64,000 bases of DNA from assembly GCA_963978895.1 (NCBI GenBank), contig OZ022238.1, positions 6,724,650 through 6,788,649 of the forward strand, read 5' to 3'. Below the pieces are notes generated by a model that did no database searches, was not told the DNA's origin, and saw nothing but the letters and a program-made list of their open reading frames with translations. Made by a program: the position numbers and the translations under genes. This stretch comes from Erpobdella octoculata. Lineage: Eukaryota > Annelida > Clitellata > Hirudinida > Erpobdellidae. Numbering within the stretch: position 1 is the stretch's first letter; each line of letters starts with the position of its first letter. Shown here in pieces: positions 42,886 through 53,909 of this stretch.

Positions 42886-43590
42886 AATTTTATTTAGGTT
42901 ACAATCTCAGTTTGGTTGTGTGTATGTGTATGTGTGTGTCTCTGTTTATTTTTTCTTTGTACGCAAATCTTGCAAGTCAAATTTAACCAGCTTTTTGACT
43001 AGCTAGGAAGCTGAAATTTTCAGCATGATTCAATAAATAAAAAAAATTATTTGAACATTGTTTGTATTTCTAAATCGAGTGTATTTGAAACAAGTAAAAA
43101 ACAAGTAAATAAAAAAACGAGTTTTTCAACACAAACTTTTATTTCAAATGCACTCGATTTAGAAATACAAAAGATGTTCAAAATAAATTTTTTTAATTGA
43201 ATTATTTATTGTCATCCTACATCATCCTACATCAGGTATGCTGAAAATTGCTAGTCAAAAAGCTGGTTAAATTTTACTTGCAAGATTTGCGTACAGAGAA
43301 AGGCACCCACACAGACACACACACACACACACAAACGCACACACACACAAACAGAGAATGTAACATAAATACAATTTTGTAAAAAACGAGTTTGAAACAC
43401 AAACTTCTATTTCAAATACACTCGATTTAGAAATACGAAAGATGTTCAAATTAGTTTTTTTTATAAATTGAATCATGTATTGTCATCCAATATAAAGCTA
43501 TGCTGAAAGATTTGCGTACATAGAAAGACACACACACACAAACAGAGATTGTAATCTATATAAAAGTTTGTAATAAAAGTTTGTGTTGAA
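42886..43590. repeat. Palindromic dispersed repeat (MITE-like)
   Basis: GTATTTCTAAATCGAGTG (43066 onward) has an inverted partner CACTCGATTTAGAAATAC (about 43151-43169). The same blocks recur at 43380-43440 and 16425-16500. TG/CA-rich runs lie at 42915-42945 and 43310-43350. Probably several overlapping copies of a short inverted-repeat element. Confidence 0.6.
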
Positions 43591-43957
43591 AAACTCGTTT
43601 TTTCCGTTACTTTTCATACTCTGGTTATTTTCTCTGGAATTCTCTTCCTACATCCCTGCTAGAATAAATTTTAAAATATGCCTCTTAATGTTTAACATAT
43701 TCACTGGATCTTCTCCCTCCTATCTGTCATCTCTCGTTTCGCCATGCTCGTCGCTCCCTGCAAGGCCGTCTTCGTTCTACTAGCAGGGACGACTTCGTCT
43801 CTGTCCGGTCTCGTCTTCAATTTGGAAACAGAGCTTTTGCCATCTCTGGCCCAACTTACTGAAACAGCTTGCCTGTACATATTCGCCAATCTAAAGAAGC
43901 TACTCAATTTAAAACTAGATTAAAAACTTATCTCTTTAGTAAGTTCTTTGACTAGGA
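43591..43957 (+). pseudogene. CR1/L2-type LINE 3' coding fragment
   Basis: One frame reads INFKICLLMFNIFTGSSPSYL; after a +1 shift it reads RLQFGNRAFAISGPTYWNSL and QFKTRLKTYLFSKFFD, ending at TAG. This is the typical C-terminus of CR1/L2 ORF2. It is a frameshifted relic. Confidence 0.82.
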
Positions 43958-43990
43958 GATATTGTCGAACTGCGCGCTTTTGCGAAAGAC

Positions 43991-44175
43991 TTTGTATTGT
44001 ATTGTATTGTATTGTATTGTATTGTATTGTATTGTATTGTATTGTATTGTATTGTATTGTATTGTATTGTATTGTATTGTATTGTATTGTATTGTATTGT
44101 ATTGTATTGTATTGTATTGTATTGTATTGTATTGTATTGTATTGTATTGTATTGTATCGTATTGTATTGTATTGT
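43991..44175. repeat. (TTGTA)n pentanucleotide microsatellite
   Basis: About 37 units of TTGTA with one substitution. It follows the LINE 3' coding end and precedes another LINE 3' end, suggesting expansion of a LINE tail. Confidence 0.97.
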
Positions 44176-44320
44176 ACATCTCTTACTAACTATAATTCTC
44201 TCACTGTTTTCCGTCGTGGACTTAAAACATATCTGTTTAATCAGTTTATGTCCGAGCGCTATTGAACGCCACGGAAATAGCTCTATACAAATACAATTTG
44301 ATTGATTGATTGAATGAAGT
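44176..44320 (+). pseudogene. LINE 3' end with TTGA tail
   Basis: Reads SLTVFRRGLKTYLFNQF, the end of a CR1/L2 ORF2, then AACGCCACGGAAATAGC and a short (TTGA)n tail. CR1/L2 elements end in short tandem repeats of this kind. Confidence 0.72.
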
Positions 44321-44678
44321 CGGTAAATGTGTTGCTAAGCGCTAAACTCGAGAACGGCTAGACAAAATGCTAGACAATTTTTACACAACATGGCACTCAT
44401 TACGAAAAAGTTTATTTATTTATTTATTTTTAATTGGCTCATTATTTCAATTTTTATGAGCAAAAACTTTCTAGGCAAAAAGTCCCTACAGTCGCAAAGT
44501 CGCAAAGATGCAGCTGCATTTTGATTTGGCGCTAGTAAATCTCTGCCCGCGTAACCGCGCTTTAATGCCCATTTCTAAAACAAATTTCAAAATTTATAAA
44601 TATATTTAAGCTTATTTAGTTACGCATAAATTATTCTTGTAATTTGTACAGAAACAGAAAATTGTTTCGGCTCCTGAA

Positions 44679-47600
44679 ATGGTAGCAGCTGCGGAAGAAA
44701 CGTTCAAGAAATTCCCGAATAAAGACCGCAGAAGCGCTGAGATTTGGGACGAAGTCCTTCGATTACTTGGTGTTCCAATAAGCCGTAAGCACTGTAAAAA
44801 TGCAAGAGTATTTTACGGACGTGCATCAAAGAATTTTCAAGAAAACATTGACGATTGTTCTCAAAAATCAATCAATTCTTCGTCGGAAGGAGCCATTACC
44901 ATGACAAGTTTCCTCGCCGAACATCATTCGACTGAGATTTTGCATGAAAGTACACCTGAAAATGCTTCTCCTGATGTTTGGAGAAAAACTATTGGCGGGT
45001 CATCCTATTTCACACTGAAAAAGGAAGAATGGAACTTTTTAAGGGGTTCTCAACAAGGAGCCTTTTTCAAAACGAATTGGATGGCCATTTTTCGGCCTTA
45101 TTTGAAAAATTCGAACCCTTATTGTTGTTTGGCTTGCAAGTGGCACCGGGTGAAAGTGCAAGATTCCGATAGATTGGGTTTGTTGTTTAATGCCAGGGGA
45201 AGATGCACTTTTGAAGAATGTCCCATCACATTTTCTATTAAAATTCCCGATGACGAAACGCTACAGGGGATTGTTACATTTCAGGGAGATGGAGATTTCA
45301 TTGAGTGTAGGCATCGAAAAGGGGAACAACGGTGTCATTTCATTCGGGCTGGTGAGCGAAAAAAAATTGCCCAGTCGATAGGTAATAACACATTACCCCG
45401 AGAAAAATATATAGAAGATCTTCAAAATATGGACAGTGACATATTCAATTCAGGTAATAGAGATGGAGCCCCGAATGCCCAGGTCCTGAGAAAAATTTGT
45501 AGCCAGTTTCAAAAAACAAAAAGAGGACATGAGCTGGAATTGCAGAGCTTGGTGATTTTGAAGGAGAGACAGACTGCTGATGATGATTATGCATGCATCC
45601 AACGAGTGTCCGCCATCCCACTCGGCGTAATGCTATGGTCAAAAGCAAGCGTCAAAATGTTCCACGAGATATGCCGGACCGACATAGTTTATCTAGACGC
45701 TACTGGAAGTATCGTAAAAAGACGAGAAGCTCCTTTTTACGTATACGAGCTTGTTGTACGCAATCCGGTAGCAGGAGGTCCCCCATTTCCAGTAGCGTCT
45801 TATTTAACATGCAGTCATACCACCGCCTCAGTTAAAGGTTTTTTAAATGAGTTCAAGTGTGCCTATACAAACCGGTATGGATGGAAGAAAAACAAGCGAC
45901 CGAGGCTCCTGATTTGTGACGGCTCCATTGTGATTTTAAGGGCATTATGCGACTCATTTTGTGACGCATGCCCCGAAATCATAATGGAGATCTATTACCG
46001 AATTGTCACTGGGGTAGCAACCGAGGACGACTTAACGACGCCTGTGATACACAGATGCCTGAGTCATATAATGAAAAATGCGAAAAACTTGTGCAAGAAG
46101 ACGTTAGTTATTTTTTTTATTTTTATTGTGTTTTATACTTTATTTAAGAGTAAAACCCGAATTTATTGTACACAACTAAAAGCAACATGTCGACTCGAGA
46201 AACAACAAAGAAGGAAGACGGAAGTACATAGAATAAAAAGAACAATGGTCAATTAATAATAGATAAAATAAACTGTTCGATTTATAAGCAAAACAAAAAC
46301 TATATTCAACACCTTCTCATTTTGAGCATAAATCGTAACAGTTATCAGTCTGACCAATTTCCTTCTTAGAAAACTACTTGATTTCCCAGGAAAAGTTAAC
46401 CGAGTCCCATGTGGATCATCAGTTGCTTTAGCCTTGGTCCTTGTAGAGCTTTCGTTAGTGCATCTGCCACTTGAAGTTCTGTTGTGACACTCTTGACACC
46501 AACTTCACCGTCTGCAACCTTTTCTCTGATGAAGAAATGACGAGTCTGTATGTGTTTGGTACGTCGGTGATGTTCTGGGTTCTGAGCAAAACGAATAGCA
46601 GCTTCATTGTCAATTTGTATGACTGGAATATCATCAAATCCAACAATGTCGTTCAGCAGACGTTTTATCCAAACAACCTCACGTGTGGCCTCACTAGCCG
46701 CTACTACCTCTGCTTCTGTGGTAGAGATAGAAACTGATGTCTGTCGTTGACTCAACCAGCTTATTGCTCCTTCAGCATAGATACAAACCACACCAGTCGT
46801 AGACCTGCCTGTGGTATGGTCACCTGCATGATCAGCATCACTATAACACAGGAGTGTGTTTTTATTCTGTTGAGGTCTGTAGACAATTCCTGTATCTTCG
46901 GTACCCTTAAGATATCGCAGAATCCTTTTTACTTGGACTACATCACTATGAAGAGGATTTTCCAAATTCCTGGAAGCAACACTAACAGCATATGCAATAT
47001 CGGGTCTGGTACCTGTCATTAAATACATGAGTGCCCCCACAACTGACCTGTAAGGAAATTTGACTGGTTCATTATTATCATCAGACTCTGCCTTCTCAGA
47101 TGAGATGATTGGGGTAACACATGGCCGACAATTACTCATACCAAACTGATCAAGAACTTTTCTCGTATAGGCAGCTTGACTGATCTTTATGGAGCCATCA
47201 GATTTCTGATTGATTTCTACTCCCAGGAAATATTTTGCTGGCTTTGTTATAATTTTAAACTCTGATTTTAACCTCTCTGCAAATTCTGAGAGTTCTTGTT
47301 TATCTGTAGCCATAACAATGCCATCATCAACATATAAAGCAAGAAACAATTTTTTCATATTTCTTTCCACTATAAACAGACAAGGATCAGCATCACTTTG
47401 TTTAAATCCGATCTTCTTTAAAAAATTGCCAAACCGCGTGTTCCAACATCTGGGAGCCTGCTTGAGTCCGTACAAACTTCTTTTCAGTTTACACACTCTA
47501 GCAGAACCATCAGTAAACCCTTCGGGCTGCTCCATATAGATTTCCTCTTGCAGATCACCATATAGGAATGCCGTTGAAACATCGAACTGCATCAGATGCA

Positions 47601-50600
47601 TTCTTTCACTGGCTGCAACGCTTAAAAGAGTTCTAACAGTTGTATTTCTGACCACTGGACTGAAGGTCTGATCGTAATCAACTCCTTTCTTTTGAGCATA
47701 GCCTTTAATTACAAGTCTTGCTTTGTAACGTTCGATGGAACCATCTGAATTAGTCTTGACTTTGTAGACCCACTTGCATGGAATAGCCTTTTTCTTAGGA
47801 GGGAGATCCATAAGTTGCCACGTCTGGTTTTCACAAAGCGATTGCATTTCATTTTTCATCGCTTGCTGCCATTCATTCTTCTGATCACTTTGAACTGCCT
47901 CCTCAAAGCTGGTAGGTTCTGAAGAACTGAACATTTCTGCTGCTATCATCACATAGTCATCGAAACGAGCAGGCCTCTTGATGCATTCACGGTCACGCAA
48001 CTGTATGCCTGAAGCAGGTGCACCACTCTGTGTCAGTTCATCAGCAATGGTAGGTATTTCCTCAGTCACAGCTCCACTGTTTTCATTCATCTGATCGTCA
48101 TCAGCATCAGACTCATCTTGATCAGATTTCAATGGCCAATTTGGAACTGTTGTTCTTAGAATTTTCTCATCAAAAACAACATCTCTTGAACGAACTGTTC
48201 TATTTCCTGGCTGGAGAAAAACTCTATAGCCATCATCGCCTTCATAGCCAACTAATATACCCTTCTCAGCTTTAGTGTCCATCTTTTTTCTTCGTTGATC
48301 AGGAACATGAACATATGCAGTACAACCAATAATTCGCAAATGTGTGATTTTTGGTTTTCTATTGTACCACAGTTCATATGGTGATTTTCCTTTGACACAA
48401 GTAGGTGCAGTTCGATTCAAGATGTACCCAGCGGTCTGAATCAATTGTGCCCATAAAGCTTGAGGTAATTCTGCATGAGCTAATCTCATGGCCCTGGCGG
48501 CTTCTACTAAGGTGCGATTCTCTCTTTCACTGCATCCATTTTGTTGAGGTGTGTATGGCATTATCAGACGTTGTCGGATACCATGTTTGTTCAAAATTTT
48601 CTTCACATCAGCATTGTCAAATTCACCACCATTGTCACTCAGCAACTCCATCACTGTATGTCCAGCTGTTTGGCACTCAGCAAGCATCCACGTCAATTTC
48701 TCTGACACTTCAGACTTTTCTTTCATGAAGTAGACAAAACGGAAGCCACTGTAGTCATCTTTAAACAGGACAAAATAGCGATAATTTGAGAATGAATTAC
48801 AAAATGGACCACAAACATCAGTGTGTATTCTTTCGCCTGGTTTTGTTGCTCGAACTCTGGTTCCAAACTTCAGGCGATGTGCTTTTCCGAAGACACATCC
48901 TTCACAAACTTCACCATCAAGACTGACATCTATGTTGAATTCTTGTTTTAAAATTGACTTCACATGTCTTTTGTTTTGATGAGCAAGCCTTTCGTGATAC
49001 AACTGAATCAAATTTTCGTCCTTTACAATATTTGCTTCTTGTAACTTAGATGGAACAACTGTATCTGCAATCAGCCTGAACAAACCACCATTTCTTTCTC
49101 GAGCACCAACAAGAACTTTCACATTGTCGACCTTGAAGTAACATCTTTCTTGTGTAGACATGAAAATACTGTTTTTCTTCCTGTCTTGAGCTGCTAATAC
49201 TGAAAACAAATTTCTGTTCAACTTTGGAACATACCACACGTTTTCAAGTTTCACTTCAATGTTCTTTTTATCAATCACTGTTTTCAGGTGGACAGTACCT
49301 GCACCAACAGCTTCAACGTGATTTCCATCTGCTATCTGTAGGCTCTGGACATTTGAGAATTTCTTGAAGTTTGTCAGTATGTCACTTCTAAAAGTCAAAT
49401 GACTGGTTGCGCCATTATCTACATACCAACCATCAGCAGATGTAGAACTATCAATTGCAAGAACATCTGAATACACAGCAGACAATGACACAGAATGGAC
49501 TGACTCTGGAGCTTTACCTTGACTGATGTTCAAATCATTTGCTGGCTTCGGTGGTTTGCCATCGGCAATCCATTTTCTACATTTACGAACAACATGTCCT
49601 ACTTGCTTGCAGTAATGACAAATAATGGTACCTTGTTTTGCAGACTTTATTTGACTTTTCTGTTTCTGTGCCGACTTCGGGTATGTTGACTTAGCGAACA
49701 ATGCTTCCTGTTGAACGGGTTCAGTTTTGCCGGCCAGAGCTCTTTCGTAACTACATAACTGATTCGTGAGATTATCAACAGTCCGTTCGGATTTGCTCAA
49801 CATTCTCCAACTCGAAGAAAATGAGAAATACTCACTTGGCAATGTTTCAATTATACGGCACATGAGCAGTAGATCTTTGTTTTCTTCTTTATCAAGTTCG
49901 ACCTTTAGCTCCTTCCAGATATTCTTTAGCTTACCAACATGAGTAGCAGCTTCATCACCTTGACACATCTTGTAACCAAAGAACTGCATACAGAGATCAT
50001 AGGCTCTGTCTTCATTTATTCCATCAAACAGCCTATGTAATTCCAACCAAACTTCTCTTGCACATGCATGGGAACGAACCTTTTCATAAGATTCTTCTGA
50101 CATGTTGGTTGATAGAATCACCATTGCACTGCAGTCAGCTTTCAAAAACTTGCTGTAGGCGGTTTGATATGCAGTTACCTCGGCTTCTGTTGAATCATCC
50201 CTCGGTTCGTCTGGTTTTTTAAGTTTCCCTTCTACAACGTCCATGACATCTGGTGTGCCGCGCAGTAGGATCGAAACTCTACCTTTCCAGTTCAACCAAT
50301 TTGACTTGCCTTCTAGCGGCTTGATTTGAATTCTCGTGAAATCCATTATTCAAACAACTGTCAACAGGTGTCAGCGATTCAAAAGAAAACGTGATTACTT
50401 CGCTGCTCTAAATTACGAAAAATTTCGATCGTAAACTTTTAATAAATTCGAGTTACACAGTTAGTAGCTGACTGGGCCCATAACCTATTGTGTTTTATAC
50501 TTTATTTAAGAGTAAAACCCGAATTTATTGTACACAACTAAAAGCAACATGTCGACTCGAGAAACAACAAAGAAGGAAGACGGAAGTACATAGAATAAAA

Positions 50601-52105
50601 AGAACAATGGTCAATTAATAATAGATAAAATAAACTGTTCGATTTATAAGCAAAACAAAAACTATATTCAACAATTTTTTATGTTAAACTCTTGTCATAA
50701 TATAATTTTTCTTTTTCTTTATAGATTGTCAGGTGACTGGAGAACTGGTATGCGGTATTTTGGTTGCCTTGCAAAGTCATCTTCACTAGTTGATCTTTGT
50801 GACTTGCTGGTGACGGGTGAGGTTGTTTTCAGCAGTCGTTACGTGGGACCGTCTCTCGTTACACATTTAGAAATACTGCAAAATAAAATAAATTCAGACA
50901 ACGTGCAGGACACGGAAGGTGTTATTGACAAAGACTCTGCTGACGATGTCTCAGAAGAAGTATAAATTAGTTTTTGTTTGTTTACTTAGAAGCACACCAT
51001 AAGCTACTAGAAATGGAAATGAAATATAACATTATTTTTTTAGGTTTTGATTTCGTCTTCGTTCACAAAACACTTTCAGAAAGCTATATCTTTAGCACCT
51101 ATTGTTCACGCGGGAGATTCAATTAACAGTTTCTACAGTGAACATTTCATGAAATTGTTAAAAAAAGATTTTTTAGCCCATGCTCCTTTGTGGACTGGGA
51201 TACTACTTGGTAATTTTTTCTCTTTACATTCGTTTATATGACGAAAAACATCAATAACTTAAACTTTTGAAAACCCATTCAGGAGATCTAGGACGATACC
51301 GAAAAGATTCAAGTTCCACAGCTTATTCCATTTACTCGTCGAGGTTTGCAAAATTGGCTAGCTTAACTAGCCAAAATATAAGCAAAAATAACAGAACTCA
51401 GGGTATAATGGAAAAGAGTCAGTGGGACTTGAAACACCTTCGAGTGAAAAAGCAGGTCATTAGGATAGACGACTTCGTTCTAGCCTACTGTAGCAAGTAC
51501 AGGGGCCTGTTAAGGAATTTTGAAAGCGTTCGACACGACCCAAAGTTTGTAAGTATATTGGCTTATTAATTTAGTGTATCCTTTGTTAACTTTGCTAAGT
51601 TGATTTGCTTTTTTTTGTAGACTACGAAGAAAAAAAGAGGACGTGCCAAATTAAAAAGCAAACCTGAAGAAAAAAAGAATGAGGTGCGTTAACATAGTAC
51701 TTTTAAATAACAACGAACTCATACTTAAAAAAAACTATTTCAATTTTTGGTAGGACATTGTAGAAGCAGACGGACACCTTGGAGTTAAACGCAAGCCTCG
51801 ACAAACAGTCAATAAGGCACGTTGTTAAAGTATTTATTATTATCACTACAAATAGCCCGTCAAAAAAAAAGAAACAGAATTCTTTCAACCTTATTATTTT
51901 TTATGGCAGCTAAACTTTTTTTTTATCTTGAGGACTGACAGTGTAAAATAGCGCAATAACTTATATTACACTCCTGCGCGCATTACATATAGCAGCTGCT
52001 GACTGCTGACCACTACGCCGGCGCGTTATGTGAATTTACCATACACACATAGTACATACATACATACATACATACATACATACATACATACATACATACA
52101 TACAT

Positions 52106-52142
<37 letters not shown>

Positions 52143-53861
52143 TACATACATACATACATACATACATACATACATACATACATACATACATACATACATA
52201 CATACATACATACACACACACATACATACATACACACATACATACATACATACATACATACATACATACATACATACATACATACATACATACATACATA
52301 CATCGGAAACTATTCTTTAACTAAACTTTTTTTATTTTCAGAAAAACACCGAACTCGAGAAATGGCATAAAAAAAACGAAGCAGCAAAAAAGGGGCCTAT
52401 GTTGATCCTCCTTCTAAAAAAGTTGATTTATTATCAAAAGTAAGTTTTAAGCGTTTTTTTGGGGGACTAACTGAATATTATTCAGCAAGTATGATAAATA
52501 CTACTTTCATCAACTAATGTAAATACTCAATCGTGTTTGAGCTAATAAAAATAATTTGAAATGAATTCGAAAATTCTTGGTAAGAGAGCTCAAGCAGCCG
52601 GGTAGGATAAGAATATGCTAATTGTTCGTCAAGCTGGGACAGACACTCGAGGCTAAAGTTCATACGAGTTCGATCGGATGGACTGAAGGCATTAAAAGAT
52701 CAAAAAATATTAGCAGAGATATAACTAAGTAGATATAATTCAAAATGTATGATGAATAGTGCTTATATCAACAAATCTAAATACCCAATTGTTAGTGAGC
52801 TAGAAAAAACATTCTTTCTATTTGGTCGAAAAAACGTAGGGGGGCCGTAGTTCCACTCAACCACTCCTCTCAGGGGTGCCCATTTGAAAGTCAGAGGGAA
52901 ATGGCTCCCTAATTGACATCTTTGAACGTTTATTATTGTTCAGCAATTTTATTACAACTTGTACAATGCGTAATATCCTAACAATATTTTTTACATTGTC
53001 AGATTGATCATCAAAGCTGCTCCATTCCCGAAAAGCCTATTGTAGCCTGTGATTTCCAAGCCATTTTGGTTGGATCTCTCTGGTTCACTTCGGACCACAT
53101 CAATATGGCTCACTACATTTTAAGCCGTCAGTACCCAAATGTTAGTGGGTTCATGGATGTGGACTTCCTAAACAATATCGAAGTGACCAGAGTTTCCCAG
53201 AGGCCCACCAAACCTTTTGTTCAAATTTTAAACCAGGGTGGCAATCACTGGATCACTATAAGCAATATGTATAAACTTTAATTGTAATCATTTTAACCAA
53301 AAAATTTTTTTTGTCACTAAAATTTTAATTTTTTATTTTAGGCTTTCCGCAAATCCCGGCCATGTTGACGTATATGACTCCATGACGAGAGATTTGTCAA
53401 ATTCGGATATCCGGAAAATAGCTTTCGTCAGCAAGTTTTTTAATTCGGGAATGAAGCTGTTTGTGAAAAAACAAAAAGTACAGCAGCAAAGTGGTTGCAA
53501 CGATTGCGGTCCGTTCGCGATTGCTTTTGCTGCAACGTTAGCTGCTGGAAGAGACCCCGCGTGCTGTTTGTACAATCAAAATTCTTTGCGTTTTCAAATC
53601 CAGCAAGCATTCCTGACTGAAAAATTTGCCCCTTTCGAAACATCATATTCGTCAACAAAACTTCCCCCATCTTCTTCAAGTTTTGATTTATTCTGCACAT
53701 GCAGGCTTCCGTACGATGAAGATCATACAGAGAAAGCGGAAGATATGATTTCTTGCGACATTTGCAAGAAGTGGTTCCACCGCGGATGTGAGACAGTAAA
53801 AAACACTGATTTTGATCGGAAAATGTTGAAATGTTCAACTTGTGTAAATAAAACATTTTAG
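44679..53861 (+). CDS. MULE-like DDE transposase fused to Ulp1 (C48) protease and PHD finger; nine exons
   Basis: Exons: 44679-46102, 50725-50959, 51044-51209, 51283-51548, 51621-51683, 51754-51816, 52342-52439, 53003-53268 and 53342-53861. All phases agree except exon 7, which is 98 nt where 99 is needed (one base short near an A8 run at 52366-52373). With that base the product would be 1,033 aa. Transposase part: Cys/His zinc-type region ~149-213, first Asp in VYLDATG (D340), second in LLICDGS (D414), CLSH (460-463), and Glu in NSFYSEHF (~E586). Lysine-rich linkers follow (~690-770). Protease part: H854 (GNHW), D873 (VYD), Gln ~910 and C916 (GCNDCG), a complete Ulp1 catalytic set. PHD finger C4HC3: 979-1031. 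The first ATG used is 44679; a TACAG acceptor at 44650 leaves the frame open upstream, so earlier exons may exist. The exon 6 donor is GC. Intron 1 carries a copia. Confidence 0.82.
46124..46311 (-). repeat. Copia 3' LTR
   Basis: 188 bp, identical by eye to 50486-50673. A purine-rich tract (AAAATGAGAAGG on the minus strand) lies immediately upstream at 46312-46323 and is the likely polypurine tract. Confidence 0.95.
46396..50346 (-). CDS. Copia Gag-Pol polyprotein, 1316 aa
   Basis: A single intact frame encodes the whole copia order. The Gag (UBN2-type) N-terminus is followed by a zinc knuckle CHYCKQVGHVVRKC (~243-256). The aspartic protease is marked by VDNGATSHL (~308). The integrase has the HHCC region (HERLAHQ ... 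CEGCVFGKAH), TDVCGPF, LSDNGGEF (~568) and PQQNGCSERENRTL. The RT has FDVSTAFLYG and LALYVDDG (~1004), and RNase H has YSDADHAGD (~1169) and STTEAEVVAASEA. Integrase before RT is the copia (Pseudoviridae) order. No frameshift separates gag and pol, as in Drosophila copia. The length is typical. All catalytic residues I can check are present, so it looks competent. Confidence 0.97.
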   Translation of the reverse strand: MDFTRIQIKPLEGKSNWLNWKGRVSILLRGTPDVMDVVEGKLKKPDEPRDDSTEAEVTAYQTAYSKFLKADCSAMVILSTNMSEESYEKVRSHACAREVWLELHRLFDGINEDRAYDLCMQFFGYKMCQGDEAATHVGKLKNIWKELKVELDKEENKDLLLMCRIIETLPSEYFSFSSSWRMLSKSERTVDNLTNQLCSYERALAGKTEPVQQEALFAKSTYPKSAQKQKSQIKSAKQGTIICHYCKQVGHVVRKCRKWIADGKPPKPANDLNISQGKAPESVHSVSLSAVYSDVLAIDSSTSADGWYVDNGATSHLTFRSDILTNFKKFSNVQSLQIADGNHVEAVGAGTVHLKTVIDKKNIEVKLENVWYVPKLNRNLFSVLAAQDRKKNSIFMSTQERCYFKVDNVKVLVGARERNGGLFRLIADTVVPSKLQEANIVKDENLIQLYHERLAHQNKRHVKSILKQEFNIDVSLDGEVCEGCVFGKAHRLKFGTRVRATKPGERIHTDVCGPFCNSFSNYRYFVLFKDDYSGFRFVYFMKEKSEVSEKLTWMLAECQTAGHTVMELLSDNGGEFDNADVKKILNKHGIRQRLIMPYTPQQNGCSERENRTLVEAARAMRLAHAELPQALWAQLIQTAGYILNRTAPTCVKGKSPYELWYNRKPKITHLRIIGCTAYVHVPDQRRKKMDTKAEKGILVGYEGDDGYRVFLQPGNRTVRSRDVVFDEKILRTTVPNWPLKSDQDESDADDDQMNENSGAVTEEIPTIADELTQSGAPASGIQLRDRECIKRPARFDDYVMIAAEMFSSSEPTSFEEAVQSDQKNEWQQAMKNEMQSLCENQTWQLMDLPPKKKAIPCKWVYKVKTNSDGSIERYKARLVIKGYAQKKGVDYDQTFSPVVRNTTVRTLLSVAASERMHLMQFDVSTAFLYGDLQEEIYMEQPEGFTDGSARVCKLKRSLYGLKQAPRCWNTRFGNFLKKIGFKQSDADPCLFIVERNMKKLFLALYVDDGIVMATDKQELSEFAERLKSEFKIITKPAKYFLGVEINQKSDGSIKISQAAYTRKVLDQFGMSNCRPCVTPIISSEKAESDDNNEPVKFPYRSVVGALMYLMTGTRPDIAYAVSVASRNLENPLHSDVVQVKRILRYLKGTEDTGIVYRPQQNKNTLLCYSDADHAGDHTTGRSTTGVVCIYAEGAISWLSQRQTSVSISTTEAEVVAASEATREVVWIKRLLNDIVGFDDIPVIQIDNEAAIRFAQNPEHHRRTKHIQTRHFFIREKVADGEVGVKSVTTELQVADALTKALQGPRLKQLMIHMGLG
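50472..50485 (-). other. Copia primer-binding site
   Basis: The minus strand reads GGTTATGGGCCCAG directly next to the 5' LTR. This matches the internal initiator-Met tRNA fragment primer site known from Drosophila copia. Confidence 0.85.
50486..50673 (-). repeat. Copia 5' LTR
   Basis: 188 bp, identical by eye to the 3' LTR. It ends against the target duplication ATTTT at 50674-50678. Confidence 0.95.
52051..52304. repeat. (CATA)n/(CA)n microsatellite in MULE-gene intron 6
   Basis: A tetranucleotide array with short CACA interruptions between exons 6 and 7. The repetitive frames on both strands are artefacts. Confidence 0.97.
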
Positions 53862-53909
53862 CACTCTAGCTTGAGTTTGTTACTTGTTTTTTATTATCCC
53901 GTTTATCTT

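Larger units (their letters stand above)
46124..50673 (-). mobile_element. Full-length Ty1/copia LTR retrotransposon, 4.55 kb
   Basis: Two 188-bp LTRs (46124-46311 and 50486-50673) appear identical. They begin TGTTG and end CAATA on the coding strand. A 5-bp target duplication ATTTT flanks the element (46119-46123 and 50674-50678). A primer-binding site and polypurine tract are present, with one uninterrupted gag-pol frame. It lies in intron 1 of the MULE gene, antisense to it. Identical LTRs and an intact frame mean a very recent insertion. Confidence 0.97.

Noticed and set aside
45445..45835. Short ORFs on other frames within the transposase, copia and LINE genes
   Set aside because: Shadows of the real coding frames.
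44679..46256. Zisupton/KDZ-type transposase
   Set aside because: These also make 8-bp TSDs and can be large, but I do not see the KDZ signature motifs, whereas the CxxH between D2 and E fits MULE. Not fully excluded without an HMM search.
46103..46256. C-terminal 50 codons of the 525-codon transposase frame
   Set aside because: They read through a GTTAGT donor into intron 1 and the copia LTR; the true frame continues at 50725.
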